A DNA stretch of 64,000 nucleotides from Sphingomonas sp. Y38-1Y (GCF_032391395.1 NZ_CP135916.1:3317001-3381000); one strand, 5' to 3'; positions 37,762-50,645 are shown, counted from the stretch's first letter. Program-made: numbers and translations. The notes: generated by a model not told the origin, from the letters alone.

Positions 37762-39735
37762 CTACTTCGCCGGCATCGCCGCGCTCAGGAAGGCGCTCGC
37801 CTTCGCCAACATCGACGCGCGGATCGAGCCGTCCTCCAGATAATGGTCGAGCCCGTCATAGACGACGAGCTCGCTCTTCTTGCCCGCGCCGACCAGCTTG
37901 GACTGCATCAGCTTCGCCTGCGCGACGCCCACATTGCGGTCGAGGTCGCCGTGGAACATCAGCACCGGCGCCTTGAATCGCTCCGGATGACGCGCCGGCG
38001 ATCCTTCGACCAGGTGCGCGCCCGTACCGATGAACTCGCGCATGATCTTGTAGTTGGAGAACATCTCGCCCTCGCCGCGCAGACGATCGAGATCGGTGAC
38101 GGGCGCGACCGCGACGACCGCCTTGAACAGGTCGGGATCGACGACCTGCGACTGAAGCGCGGCATAACCGCCATAGGACCAGCCGAACACGCCCAGCCGC
38201 CCGGCATCGGCGCCTTCCTTGACGAGCCAGCGCCCGGCGTCGCCGACATCGCCGATCGCGACACGCCAGCCCTGGAACCCGTTCTTCTGGAACCAGGTAT
38301 CGCCATAACCGGTCGAACCGCGGAAGTTGGGCTGGAGCACGGCATAGCCCTGGCTCGAGAAATATTGCGCCAGCCAGTCGAAGCCCCACTCGTCGCGCGC
38401 GCCTGGCCCGCCATGCGGCATCACCAGCGCCGGCAGTCCGCGCGCGCTGTCCTTGCCCGGCGGCAGCGTGAGGTAGCCGGGGATCCTGGTGCCGTCGGCC
38501 GCGGGATAGGTGACGTGCCGCATCGTCGCGAGCTTGATACCGTCCAAGTGCGGACGGTCGTCGAGCAAGCCGTCCAGCTTCCGCGCCTTGCGGTCGAACA
38601 GGTAATAGCGGCCGGGGCTGTTGTCGGCACCTGCCCACAACAGCATCAGGTTCTCGTCCTCGCTCGAATCGATGAAGCGGATCAGCGGCGTCTGCGGCAG
38701 CGCCTTTGCCAGGCTGGCCCCCAGCTTCTCGAGTTCGGGATCGAAATACTTCACCTGCTGCCGGTCGGTGACATAGGTCACGCCGACGATGCGTCCCTTG
38801 CGGCCGATCCGGGCAAAGCCGGCGACGTCGACTTCCGGATGCGCGAAGACGAGCGTTTCCTTGCCCGTTCCGTCCAGCGCCATGCTGTAGGCGGCAAGCC
38901 GGCCATTGGCCCGCTTTAGGCCGTAGGCGACGTTGGTGGCCGCATCGACGCCATATGGATCGAAGCCGAGCCCATCGGGCATTACGATGCTGAGCGGCTG
39001 CCACGCCTTGGCGTCGGCGGTGCGATAGAAATAGCGGCGGCCTGGCTTGTCATAGCCGCTCGCATTGTCGACGTCGGAGCGGCCGATGACGCGGATGTGC
39101 CCCTGCCCGTCGCTCAGATACTCGCGCACCTTGGCATCGGCGCGTTCGACCATCGTGGTCTTCAACGTCACGGTGTCGACCCGATCGATACGAAAGCCGC
39201 TCTGGCTGTCGCCGATCCAGGTGCCCGTCTCTGCCGAGGCAAGCTGCTGCCGCATCATCAGGACGCTGTTCTCGACGCCCGGGTTCCAGTCGACGATCGA
39301 CCCGCTGGACAGCGCCACGCCGAAGCCGCGCGGCATCGGCATGCCCTTCACCCGCTTGCCATCGGCATCCAGTGCGATGATCCGCGAGCTGTACGCGATT
39401 TCGCCATCCACCCGCACGATGCCATAGATGGTGCACATCAGCCGCGACGCGCCGACCCAGCGGCATCCCGACAACCGTTCGGGCTTGCCGTCGACGACCC
39501 CGATCCCGACCGGCTGCGCATCGGGCTTTGTCAGGTCGAGGGTCATGATCGCAGCGCCCTGCCCGCCGGTCGGACGAATGAAGGCAAGCTTCGTCCCGTC
39601 AGGCGACAGACTCGCCTGCTCGACATCCTCCCGCGCGCCGAATGCGGCCGCGAGCTTATCGGCCTGTGCGTGCGCGGCGCCCGTGCTCACCGCCAGCGCA
39701 GCCATTGCCGCGCCGGCCAACATCGTCTTACGCAT
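37762..39735 (-). CDS. S9 family prolyl-oligopeptidase-like serine peptidase, exported
   Basis: 657 residues with a signal peptide (MRKTMLAGAAMAALAVSTGA). Residues up to about 390 look like a beta-propeller, with repeated short blades. The C-terminal alpha/beta-hydrolase domain has GWSYGGYAALQ (Ser520), HGDLDRNVGV (Asp599) and LDHYLEDG (His631). This is the acylaminoacyl-peptidase/dipeptidyl-peptidase branch of S9, acting in the periplasm on peptides. It is a single gene, convergent with rpsD and divergent from the M28 peptidase gene, which may indicate joint peptide use. Confidence 0.93.
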   Translation of the reverse strand: MRKTMLAGAAMAALAVSTGAAHAQADKLAAAFGAREDVEQASLSPDGTKLAFIRPTGGQGAAIMTLDLTKPDAQPVGIGVVDGKPERLSGCRWVGASRLMCTIYGIVRVDGEIAYSSRIIALDADGKRVKGMPMPRGFGVALSSGSIVDWNPGVENSVLMMRQQLASAETGTWIGDSQSGFRIDRVDTVTLKTTMVERADAKVREYLSDGQGHIRVIGRSDVDNASGYDKPGRRYFYRTADAKAWQPLSIVMPDGLGFDPYGVDAATNVAYGLKRANGRLAAYSMALDGTGKETLVFAHPEVDVAGFARIGRKGRIVGVTYVTDRQQVKYFDPELEKLGASLAKALPQTPLIRFIDSSEDENLMLLWAGADNSPGRYYLFDRKARKLDGLLDDRPHLDGIKLATMRHVTYPAADGTRIPGYLTLPPGKDSARGLPALVMPHGGPGARDEWGFDWLAQYFSSQGYAVLQPNFRGSTGYGDTWFQKNGFQGWRVAIGDVGDAGRWLVKEGADAGRLGVFGWSYGGYAALQSQVVDPDLFKAVVAVAPVTDLDRLRGEGEMFSNYKIMREFIGTGAHLVEGSPARHPERFKAPVLMFHGDLDRNVGVAQAKLMQSKLVGAGKKSELVVYDGLDHYLEDGSIRASMLAKASAFLSAAMPAK

Positions 39736-39867
39736 CCAAGCTACCCCCCAAACTGTTCCCCATCAGCAGGTTGGCGCAGCGCGGGAACCAAGACAAGCCG
39801 CGTTGCTTGCCGTTCATCGTCGGGGGTGCAAAGCTCCTGCCATTCTCTTTGCGTTGAAAGGCCGATG

Positions 39868-41502
<1,635 letters not shown>

Positions 41503-41532
41503 GATCTACTCGCCTGCCGCGGCCCTCCCTCA

Positions 41533-41680
41533 CCGTTCGTGCTGAGTAGAGACCGAGTAGCTCCGCTAGGAGCGTATCGAGGGCTCGTATCGAAGCACGG
41601 TTCCGCTCGCCAACGTCCTTCGATACGCGCTCTCGCTACGCCGCCGCGCGGCTACTCGATCGCTACTCAGGACGAACGGC
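41533..41680. repeat. Palindromic repeat, family C with an inserted inner repeat
   Basis: The outer arms CACCGTTCGTGCTGAG and CTCAGGACGAACGG are family C tips. Inside them lies a second pair built on GAGTAGCTCCGCTAGGAGCG, TATCGAGGGC, and CGATACGCGCTCTCGCTACG/GCTACTCGAT. It looks like one repeat family nested within another. It separates the convergent M28 peptidase and ligI genes. Confidence 0.8.
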
Positions 41681-41706
41681 AAGGGGGGGCGATGACAGCC
41701 GCCGCC

Positions 41707-43626
<1,920 letters not shown>

Positions 43627-43634
<8 letters not shown>

Positions 43635-44298
43635 ATTTCAGCCCCATCGCCTCGAGCTTGCCGCGCATGTCGTAGATGTCGAGGCCGAGTTCGCCCGCGG
43701 CCAGCCGCACGCGCTTGGCTTCCTCGGCCGCTTCCCGCGCCTGCGCCTTTTCCAGCACCGAAGCCGCATCGGCGCGGGGGACGATGCACACGCCGTCGTC
43801 GTCGGCGACGATCACGTCGCCCGGATTGACCAGCGCGTTCGCCGCCACGACCGGCACGTTGACCGATCCGAGCACAGCCTTGACCGTCCCCTGCGCATGC
43901 ACCGCCTTCGACCAGACGGGAAAGCCCATCGCGGTCAGGTCGCGCACGTCGCGAACGCCGGCGTCGATCACCAGCCCCCGGCACCCCCGCGCCATCGCCG
44001 AGGTCGCGAGCAGGTCGCCGAAATAGCCGTCGGTGCACGGACTGGTCGGGCTGAGCACCAGGATGTCGCCCTCGCGCAATTGCTCGATCGCGACATGCAC
44101 CATCCAATTGTCGCCCGGCGGCGCCGAGATCGTCACCGCGGAACCGGCGATCCGTGCGCCCGAATAGATCGGGCGTATGTGCGGCGCCATCAGCCCGGTG
44201 CGGCCCTGCGCCTCGTGCACCGTCGCCACGCCCGCCGCGGCCAGGCCGTCGATCACCGACAGATCCGCGCGCTCGATATTCTGCACGACGACGCCCAT
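43627..44298 (-). CDS. ligK: 4-Carboxy-4-hydroxy-2-oxoadipate aldolase
   Basis: 223 residues from the ATG at 44298 with AAGGAG upstream. This is a class II HMG/CHA aldolase of the RraA-like fold, with [60 protein letters not shown] and [11 protein letters not shown] carrying the metal-site Arg/Asp residues. It splits 4-carboxy-4-hydroxy-2-oxoadipate into pyruvate and oxaloacetate, the last step of the pathway, and often also decarboxylates oxaloacetate. It is the first gene of the minus-strand lig operon. Confidence 0.93.
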
Positions 44299-44342
44299 CC
44301 GATCCGCTCCTTGTTCGTTCGATGTCCCGCTGTGGCCGATCC

Positions 44343-44394
44343 GTGGCAAACGCCACAATTCTGAATTGCCATCGCGGCATAAGTTTCTTTTATG
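44343..44394. promoter_or_regulatory. Cluster of three palindromes in the ligK/lysR divergent gap
   Basis: Within 52 bases lie GTGGC-AAAC-GCCAC (44343-44356), CAATTC-T-GAATTG (44356-44368) and CATAA-N7-TTATG (44378-44394). The gap between ligK and lysR starts is only 103 bases. The last palindrome has the T-N11-A shape of a LysR site and is next to the lysR ATG. A regulator with two DNA-binding domains is encoded directly beside these sites. Confidence 0.55.
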
Positions 44395-44401
44395 TCCGAT
44401 C

Positions 44402-45613
44402 ATGAGCGGCCACGTCCACGACCTCAATCTACGCCATCTGCGGGCCGCCCTGGCGGTGATCGAGACGGGCACGGTGATCGCCGCGGCGCAGGCGGTCAGC
44501 CTGTCGCAGCCCGCGCTGACGCAGGGGATCGCGCGGCTGGAGGCGGCGCTGCGCACCTCGCTGTTCACGCGCCGCCCCGACGGGATGACGCCGACCCCCG
44601 CCGGCCTCGCGCTCGGCCGCCGGGTCGAGGCGGTGCAGCGGCTGCTTGCCGAAGCGATGAAGGGCCTTCGCCGCGGCACTCGCGGCTTTGCGCGCGCCGA
44701 CCTGCTCCTCACCATGGCCCAGCTTCGCGCGCTCGTCGCGATGGCGCGGGGCGGCAGCTATGTCGCCGCCGCCGCCACGACCGGCGTGTCGCAGCCCGCC
44801 ATCCATCGTGCGATCCGCGATATCGAGCGGATCTGCGGCACGACCCTGGTGGAGCGGCGCGGGCGCGGCGTCGCCCTGACCGCGGCGGGCGTCCGCCTCG
44901 CCCGCGCCTGCCGCCTCGCGCTCAATGAACTTCGCGCCGCAATCGAGGAGATCGCCGCGATCGAGGGACGGGACGAGGGCCGCATCGCGATCGGCGCGAT
45001 GCCGCTCGCCCGCGCCTGGCTGCTCCCGACCGCGATCGCCCGCTTTCACGCGGCCGAGCCCGGTGTCGCCTTCGACGTGGCGGAGGGATCGCATGCCGAG
45101 CTGCTGGAGCCGCTGCGCGATGGCGAGTTCGACCTGCTCGTCGGCGCGATCCGCGATCCCGTGCCCGGCCCCGACATCGCGCAGGAAGCTTTGCTCGTCG
45201 ACCGGCTCGCGATCTTCGGCCGTACCGGGCATCCCCTCGCCGGCACTGCGCCCGACGCCGCAGCACTCGCGCGCCAGCCGTGGCTGGTCCCGCGCGCGGG
45301 CACGCCGCTGCGCTCGCTGTGGGAGGGGCTGTTCGCCAACCACCCCCTTCCCCCCGTCGCGATCGAGTGCGGGTCGGTGATGATGCTCCGCAATTTGATG
45401 CTCGAGGGCGATTACCTCACCCTCCTCTCGCCCGAGCAATTGTGGGTCGAGGTGCAGGCGGGCGTGCTCACGCGCATCGCCGATGTGCCGGACAGCACCC
45501 GCGTGATCGGCGTGACGACGCGCGCCGCCTGGCACCCGACCGGCGCACAGGCGCGCTTCATCGCGCTGCTGCGCGACCTTGCGCAATCGCGCACGCTTTC
45601 GCCAAACCAATAG
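44402..45613 (+). CDS. LysR-type regulator with two winged-helix domains
   Basis: 403 residues, about 100 more than a normal LysR protein. The extra length is a second DNA-binding domain. The first winged helix spans about 8-68 ([18 protein letters not shown], then [15 protein letters not shown]) and the second about 103-165 ([20 protein letters not shown], then [15 protein letters not shown]). The effector domain runs from about 193. It sits between ligK (divergent) and ligJ-pobA (downstream, same strand), so it probably controls both, as LigR does in SYK-6. The start at 44402 is the first ATG after the palindrome cluster. Confidence 0.92.
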   Translation: MSGHVHDLNLRHLRAALAVIETGTVIAAAQAVSLSQPALTQGIARLEAALRTSLFTRRPDGMTPTPAGLALGRRVEAVQRLLAEAMKGLRRGTRGFARADLLLTMAQLRALVAMARGGSYVAAAATTGVSQPAIHRAIRDIERICGTTLVERRGRGVALTAAGVRLARACRLALNELRAAIEEIAAIEGRDEGRIAIGAMPLARAWLLPTAIARFHAAEPGVAFDVAEGSHAELLEPLRDGEFDLLVGAIRDPVPGPDIAQEALLVDRLAIFGRTGHPLAGTAPDAAALARQPWLVPRAGTPLRSLWEGLFANHPLPPVAIECGSVMMLRNLMLEGDYLTLLSPEQLWVEVQAGVLTRIADVPDSTRVIGVTTRAAWHPTGAQARFIALLRDLAQSRTLSPNQ

Positions 45614-45687
45614 AGCGGCGGCGCAACCGATTGGCGGGTCGAGGCCACGCGGGGCAGAGGCGGACCGTCCAAAAAGGAGAGGTTCGC

Positions 45688-46713
45688 GTGACGCTCGTCA
45701 TCGATTGCCACGGCCACTACACGACGGCGCCCGAGCCGCATAATCAATGGCGCGAGGCGCAGAAGGCGGCGTTCAAGTCGGGCGAGGCTCCGCCCCCCTA
45801 TCCGACGATCAGCGACGACGAGATCCGCGAGACGATCGAGCAGAACCAGCTTCGCCTGATCCGCGAGCGCGGCGCCGACATGACGATCTTCAGCCCGCGC
45901 GCATCGGCGATGGCGCACCATGTCGGCGACGAGGGCGTTTCGGTCGCCTGGAGCCGCGCCTGCAACGACCTGATCGCGCGCGTCGTCGGCCTCTATCCGG
46001 AGGTGTTCGCCGGCGTCTGCATGCTGCCTCAATCGCCGGAGGCCGGCCTCGAGGGCTCGATCGCCGAGCTCAGGCGCTGCGTGAACGAACTCGGCTTCAT
46101 CGGCTGCAACCTCAATCCCGATCCCGGCGGCGGTCACTTCCGCCATCCGCCGCTGACCGACCGCGCCTGGTATCCCTTCTACGAAGCGATGGTCGAACTG
46201 GACGTGCCGGCGATGATCCACGTGTCGGGCAGCTGCAATCCCGCGATGCACGCGACCGGCGCCTTCTACATCGCCGCCGACACGATCGCGTTCATGCAGC
46301 TGATCGAGGGCGACCTGTTCAAGGACTTCCCCACCCTCCGCTTCATCATCCCGCATGGCGGCGGCGCGGTGCCCTATCACTGGGGTCGCTATCGTGGCCT
46401 GGCCGACATGCTCAAGAAGCCGGCGCTCGCCGATCACGTCATGAACAACGTGTTCTTCGACACCTGCGTCTATCACCAGCCGGGCGTCGACCTGCTCGCC
46501 AAGGTGATCGATTCGAAGAACATCCTGTTCGGGTCCGAGATGGTGGGCGCGGTGCGCGGAATCGACCCGGAGACGGGCCAGTATTTCGACGACACCAAAC
46601 GCTATGTCGACGCGCTCGACGTCAGCAACGAGACACGCCACGCGATCTTCGAGGGCAATGCCCGCCGCGTCTTCCCGCGCCTCGACGCGATCCTGAAGGG
46701 TCGCGGGCTGTGA
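45688..46713 (+). CDS. ligJ: 4-Oxalomesaconate hydratase
   Basis: 341 residues from a GTG at 45688 with AAGGAGAGG before it, the same length as the SYK-6 enzyme as I remember it. This amidohydrolase-superfamily protein has VIDCHGHYTTAPEPHNQWRE at the N-terminus, FIIPHGGGAVPYHWGRYRG and ILFGSEMVGAVRGIDPETGQ. It adds water to 4-oxalomesaconate to give 4-carboxy-4-hydroxy-2-oxoadipate, the substrate of LigK. Here it is followed directly by pobA rather than by ligABC. Confidence 0.95.
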   Translation: MTLVIDCHGHYTTAPEPHNQWREAQKAAFKSGEAPPPYPTISDDEIRETIEQNQLRLIRERGADMTIFSPRASAMAHHVGDEGVSVAWSRACNDLIARVVGLYPEVFAGVCMLPQSPEAGLEGSIAELRRCVNELGFIGCNLNPDPGGGHFRHPPLTDRAWYPFYEAMVELDVPAMIHVSGSCNPAMHATGAFYIAADTIAFMQLIEGDLFKDFPTLRFIIPHGGGAVPYHWGRYRGLADMLKKPALADHVMNNVFFDTCVYHQPGVDLLAKVIDSKNILFGSEMVGAVRGIDPETGQYFDDTKRYVDALDVSNETRHAIFEGNARRVFPRLDAILKGRGL

Positions 46714-47879
46714 AGACAGAAATCGCGATCGTCGGCGCCGGTCCCGCCGGGCTGCTGCTCGGCCATCTGCTCCGCGCCGAGGGCATCGCCGTCACCATCG
46801 TCGAGCGGGCGAGCCCCGACTATGTCCTCGGCCGCATCCGCGCCGGCGTGCTCGAGCGGACCACGACAGACCTGCTCCACCGGCTGGGCCTGGACGAGCG
46901 GCTGAATGCCGAGGGGCTGCCGCATGACGGCTTCGCGCTGGCCGATGGCGAGCGGCTGATCCGCATCGACGTCAAGGGCCTGACCGGCCACAACGTCACC
47001 GTCTATGGCCAGACCGAAGTGACGCGCGACCTGATGGCCGCCGCCGCCGACCGCGGGGTCGAGGTGATCTACGAGGCCGGCGACGTCGCGCTGCACGAGA
47101 TCGAGAGCGACGCGCCTTACCTGACCTTCACCAAGGACGGCGCCGAGCAGCGGCTGGACGCGCGCTTCGTCGTCGGCTGCGACGGCTTCCACGGCCCCTC
47201 GCGAAAGGCGATCCCGGCCAGCGTCGCGCGCGCGTATGAAAAGGTCTATCCGTTCGGCTGGCTGGGCGTGCTCGCCGACGTGCCGCCCTGCGACCACGAG
47301 CTCATCTACGCCAACCACGACCGCGGCTTTGCGCTCGCCTCGATGCGGTCGGAGACGCGCAGCCGATACTATGTCCAGGTCGCGCTCGACGAGAAGGTCG
47401 AGGACTGGTCGGACGAACGCTTCTGGGACGAGCTGATCGTCCGGCTGGGGCCGGAGGCGGGCGGGCGCGTGACCCGCGGCCCCTCGATCGAGAAGTCGAT
47501 CGCGCCGCTCCGCTCCTTCGTGTTCGAGCCGATGCGCCACGGTTCGCTGTTCCTCGCCGGCGACAGCGCGCACATCGTCCCGCCGACGGGGGCAAAGGGT
47601 CTCAACCTCGCCGCCTCGGACGTCGCCTATCTCGCGGAGGCGCTGACGGGCTATTTCAAGCGCGCCGACAACGATGCCGTCGCCGGCTATTCCGACCGCG
47701 CGCTCGCTCGCGTGTGGAAGGCGGAGCGGTTCAGCTGGCAGCTGACGACGCTGATGCACCGCTTCCCCGGCCAGACCGACTTCGACCGCCGCATCCAGGT
47801 GGCGGAACTCGACTATATCGCCCGGTCGGAAGCCGCGCGAACGGCGATCGCGGAGAATTACATCGGGTTGCCGCTTTGA
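46710..47879 (+). CDS. pobA: 4-Hydroxybenzoate 3-monooxygenase
   Basis: 389 residues from a GTG at 46710 that overlaps the ligJ stop (GTGA). A class A flavoprotein with GAGPAG at 9-14, RIRAGVLERTT (PobA substrate and NADPH region), GCDGFHGPSRKAIP (DG motif) and GDSAHIVPPTGAKGLNLAASD (GD motif). It hydroxylates 4-hydroxybenzoate to protocatechuate using NAD(P)H, FAD and O2. Coupling to ligJ ties the supply of protocatechuate to its lower pathway. The 4,5-dioxygenase that must act between them is not in this window. Confidence 0.96.
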   Translation: MKTEIAIVGAGPAGLLLGHLLRAEGIAVTIVERASPDYVLGRIRAGVLERTTTDLLHRLGLDERLNAEGLPHDGFALADGERLIRIDVKGLTGHNVTVYGQTEVTRDLMAAAADRGVEVIYEAGDVALHEIESDAPYLTFTKDGAEQRLDARFVVGCDGFHGPSRKAIPASVARAYEKVYPFGWLGVLADVPPCDHELIYANHDRGFALASMRSETRSRYYVQVALDEKVEDWSDERFWDELIVRLGPEAGGRVTRGPSIEKSIAPLRSFVFEPMRHGSLFLAGDSAHIVPPTGAKGLNLAASDVAYLAEALTGYFKRADNDAVAGYSDRALARVWKAERFSWQLTTLMHRFPGQTDFDRRIQVAELDYIARSEAARTAIAENYIGLPL

Positions 47880-47884
47880 AATAT

Positions 47885-47965
47885 CGTCACCCCGGACATG
47901 ATCCGGGGTCCCGCTTCTTCTGGCGGCGAAATGCAGCGGAATCCCGGGTCAAGCCCGGGATGACG
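47885..47965. repeat. Palindromic repeat, family A, CCCGCTT subtype
   Basis: Arms CGTCACCCCGGACATGATCC and GGGTCAAGCCCGGGATGACG. It begins six bases after the pobA stop and is followed at once by another family A copy. Confidence 0.88.
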
Positions 47966-47992
47966 TTCCGGCGGCACGCAACTCCCCACTAT

Positions 47993-48088
47993 CGTCACCC
48001 CGGACTTGTTCCGGGGTCCACCGTTGGGCTTGACCAGCCGCCACTATGTGCGCGGGACAGTGGACCCCGGAACTAGTCCGGGGTGACG
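47993..48088. repeat. Palindromic repeat, family A, GTCCACC subtype
   Basis: Arms CGTCACCCCGGACTTGTTCC and GGAACTAGTCCGGGGTGACG with GGGGTCCACC/CAGTGGACCCC next to a 40-base centre. With the preceding copy it fills the 251-base gap after pobA. Confidence 0.9.
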
Positions 48089-48130
48089 CTTGGTTGGCTT
48101 CACTCTGAAGCCTCGTGTAAGCCGCCACAC

Positions 48131-48736
48131 ATGCCCACCCGCTCGCTCTTCGCCACCCAATTCTACGAAAGCCGCATCGACGACGACGCGCTTGTCGCCG
48201 ACATCGAGGCCAGCGTCCGCTCCCTCGCCGAGGACGACCGCGCCGGCCGCGGCTGGTCAAAGGCGAACGGCTACCGCGGCTATACGAGCTATGCCTCGCT
48301 CAACGACCTGCCGCTGCGCGATCCGGTGTTCGCCGACCTCAAGCGCGTGCTCGACAGGCATGTGGCGGCATTCGCGCGCGACTGTGCCTTCGATCTGGGC
48401 GGGCGAAAGCTCAAGCTCGACAGCCTGTGGGTCAACGTCTTGAAGCCGGGCGGCACACATTCGGGGCACATCCACCCGCACAGCGTCGTCTCCGGCACCG
48501 CCTATGTCGCGGTGCCGCCGGGTTCGGGCGCGCTCAAGCTGGAGGACCCGCGCCTGCCGATGCTGATGGCGGCGCCCGGCCGGAGCGACGATGCGCCCGA
48601 GATGCTGCGGCCGTTCGTCTATGCCGAGCCCGCGGTCGGCAGCGTCTTCCTGTGGGAAAGCTGGCTGCGGCACGAGGTCATGCCGAGCGCGGCCAAGAGC
48701 GACCGCATCAGCGTGAGTTTCAACTACCGGATGTGA
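48131..48736 (+). CDS. Putative 2-oxoglutarate/Fe(II) oxygenase (TIGR02466 type)
   Basis: 201 residues from the ATG at 48131 (MPTRSLFATQFYESRIDDDA). The double-stranded beta-helix core shows VNVLKPGGTHSGHIHPHSVV, with the His ligands, VFLWESWLRHEV and RISVSFNYRM with the Arg that binds 2-oxoglutarate. The family is of unknown substrate and is common in phage, marine and sphingomonad genomes. It stands alone between repeats. Confidence 0.82.
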   Translation: MPTRSLFATQFYESRIDDDALVADIEASVRSLAEDDRAGRGWSKANGYRGYTSYASLNDLPLRDPVFADLKRVLDRHVAAFARDCAFDLGGRKLKLDSLWVNVLKPGGTHSGHIHPHSVVSGTAYVAVPPGSGALKLEDPRLPMLMAAPGRSDDAPEMLRPFVYAEPAVGSVFLWESWLRHEVMPSAAKSDRISVSFNYRM

Positions 48737-48758
48737 GCGCCGGCGGACCACCCACGAT

Positions 48759-48841
48759 CGTCATTCCAGCGAAGTCTGGGATCTCGTGCCGCAGGGTTCC
48801 GGCTTCGATCGCGAGAGACCCCAGCCTTCGCTGGGGTGACG
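48759..48841. repeat. Palindromic repeat, family I, overlapping a coding end
   Basis: Arms GTCATTCCAGCGAAGTCTGG and CCAGCCTTCGCTGGGGTGAC, with GGATCTCG/CGAGAGACC inside. Its left part forms the last codons of the PAP2 gene that ends at 48761. Confidence 0.85.
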
Positions 48842-49447
48842 AATAGAGGAAGACCGTTTGTGGGTAATCGCAGCGACCCCACGATCCATCACCGCCGAAG
48901 CCCCCCGCTCCCCAACCCAGCCGATCGCTGCGCCCACCACCACGTCGCTGACGAAATGCTTGCACCGCGGCAGCTGCACCAGCGCCACCGCCAGCGCGAG
49001 CAGCCGCACCGGCGTCGCTGCCGCCGGCACCTCGCGCGCGATCGCCTCGGCCACCGCGACCGCGCCGGCGGTGTGGCCCGAGGGAAAGGACGACAGCTCG
49101 TGCCGCGCGCTGCCGCCCGCCTCCGCCCGATAGCCATTCTCGATCGCATGGTCGGGCCGCGTGCGATCGATCGAGCGCTTGATCGCGGTCTTGATCCCCG
49201 TCGCCAGCGCATGCGCCGCCAGCATCCGGAGCCCGGTGCGCGCGACTGCCGGCTGCCGCGCCGCCAGCCCTGCCACCAGCACCGCCGCCGACAGCGCGAT
49301 CAGCGGCGGCTGGTCCGCCACCTCGCTCGCCTTGCCCGCCGCCTTCACCTCGGGCCTGTGCCGCTGGTGCGCGAGCGCGCGCGTGACCTTCAGGTCGAGC
49401 GCCTCGACCGCCACCACCGCTTCGCGCACGCCATCGACGATCTTCAT
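48761..49447 (-). CDS. PAP2-family phosphatase with repeat-encoded tail
   Basis: 228 residues from the ATG at 49447. The three PAP2 motifs are KRSIDRTRPDH, SSFPSGHTAGAV and RCKHFVSDVVVG. Three or four membrane helices surround them. It would dephosphorylate a lipid phosphate or pyrophosphate (phosphatidate, undecaprenyl pyrophosphate) in the membrane. The final 25-30 residues (HPSEGWGLSRSKPEPCGTRS and on) are translated from a palindromic repeat element, so the native stop was lost or displaced by the repeat. Confidence 0.88.
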   Translation of the reverse strand: MKIVDGVREAVVAVEALDLKVTRALAHQRHRPEVKAAGKASEVADQPPLIALSAAVLVAGLAARQPAVARTGLRMLAAHALATGIKTAIKRSIDRTRPDHAIENGYRAEAGGSARHELSSFPSGHTAGAVAVAEAIAREVPAAATPVRLLALAVALVQLPRCKHFVSDVVVGAAIGWVGERGASAVMDRGVAAITHKRSSSIRHPSEGWGLSRSKPEPCGTRSQTSLE

Positions 49448-49538
49448 CGCCGCCCAACGTCCCGGCGGGCGCTGGCGTTGCACGCCGCTTGGCGCTAACG
49501 GAGCGGCCAATCCCCTTTCACATCATCGAGACGGCATC

Positions 49539-50639
49539 ATGGGTTTTCGCTGCGGCATCGTCGGCCTTCCGAACGTCGGCAAGTCGACGCTTTTCAACGC
49601 GCTCACCGAAACCGCGGCGGCGCAGGCGGCCAATTATCCCTTCTGCACGATCGAGCCGAACGTCGGCAACGTCGCGGTGCCCGACGACCGTCTGTCGAAG
49701 CTCGCCGACATCGCCAAGTCGGCCAAGGTGATCGAGACGCAATTGGGCTTCGTCGACATCGCCGGCCTCGTCCGCGGCGCGTCCAAGGGCGAGGGGCTGG
49801 GCAACCAGTTCCTGGGCAATATCCGCGAGGTCGACGCGATCGTCCATGTGCTGCGCTGCTTCGAGAATGACGACATCCAGCATGTCGACAACAAGGTCGA
49901 TCCGATCGCCGATGCCGAGACAGTCGAGACCGAGCTGATGCTCGCCGACCTCGACAGCCTGGAAAAGCGCGTCCCCAACCTCGTCAAGAAGGGGCAGCAG
50001 GGCGACAAGGAGGCCAAGGCGGCGGCCGTGATCCTCGGCCGCGCGCTGGACCTCCTTCGCGACGGCAAGCCGGCGCGGCTGGCGGTGCCCGGCGATCCGG
50101 ACGAGGCGCGGCACCTGGAGCAGGCGCAGCTCCTGACCGGCAAGCCCGTCCTTTACGTCTGCAACGTCAACGAAGAGGATGCGGCGAACGGCAACGAGTA
50201 CAGTGCGCGCGTCTTCGAGAAGGCCAAGGCCGAAGGCGCCGAGGCCGTCGTCGTCTCCGCCGCCATCGAGGCGGAGATCGCGACGATGCCGGCCGAGGAT
50301 CGCGCCGAGTTCCTTGCCGAGCTCGGCCTGACCGAGACCGGCCTCGCCCGTGTCATCCGCGCCGGCTACAAGCTCCTCAACCTCCAGACCTTCTTCACCG
50401 TCGGCCCCAAGGAGGCGCGCGCCTGGACCGTCGAGGTCGGCGCCAAGGCACCGCAGGCGGCGGGCGAGATCCATTCGGATTTCGAGCGCGGCTTCATCCG
50501 GGCTGAGACGATCGCGTTTGACGACTATGTCCGTCTGAACGGCGAAGCCGGCGCGCGCGAGGCCGGCAAGCTTCGTCAGGAGGGCAAGGAATATGTCGTC
50601 CAGGACGGCGACGTGATGCTGTTCCGCTTCAACGTCTAG
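49539..50639 (+). CDS. ychF: Redox-regulated ATPase/GTPase YchF
   Basis: 366 residues from the ATG at 49539. An Obg-family P-loop protein with GLPNVGKSTLFNALT (G1), FVDIAGLVRGASKGEGLGNQ (G3), NVNEEDA in place of the usual NKxD (the basis of its ATP preference), and a C-terminal TGS-like domain ending EGKEYVVQDGDVMLFRFNV. It binds ribosomes and affects stress responses. In many genomes pth lies next to it; here it does not. Confidence 0.97.
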   Translation: MGFRCGIVGLPNVGKSTLFNALTETAAAQAANYPFCTIEPNVGNVAVPDDRLSKLADIAKSAKVIETQLGFVDIAGLVRGASKGEGLGNQFLGNIREVDAIVHVLRCFENDDIQHVDNKVDPIADAETVETELMLADLDSLEKRVPNLVKKGQQGDKEAKAAAVILGRALDLLRDGKPARLAVPGDPDEARHLEQAQLLTGKPVLYVCNVNEEDAANGNEYSARVFEKAKAEGAEAVVVSAAIEAEIATMPAEDRAEFLAELGLTETGLARVIRAGYKLLNLQTFFTVGPKEARAWTVEVGAKAPQAAGEIHSDFERGFIRAETIAFDDYVRLNGEAGAREAGKLRQEGKEYVVQDGDVMLFRFNV

Positions 50640-50645
50640 CATTCT

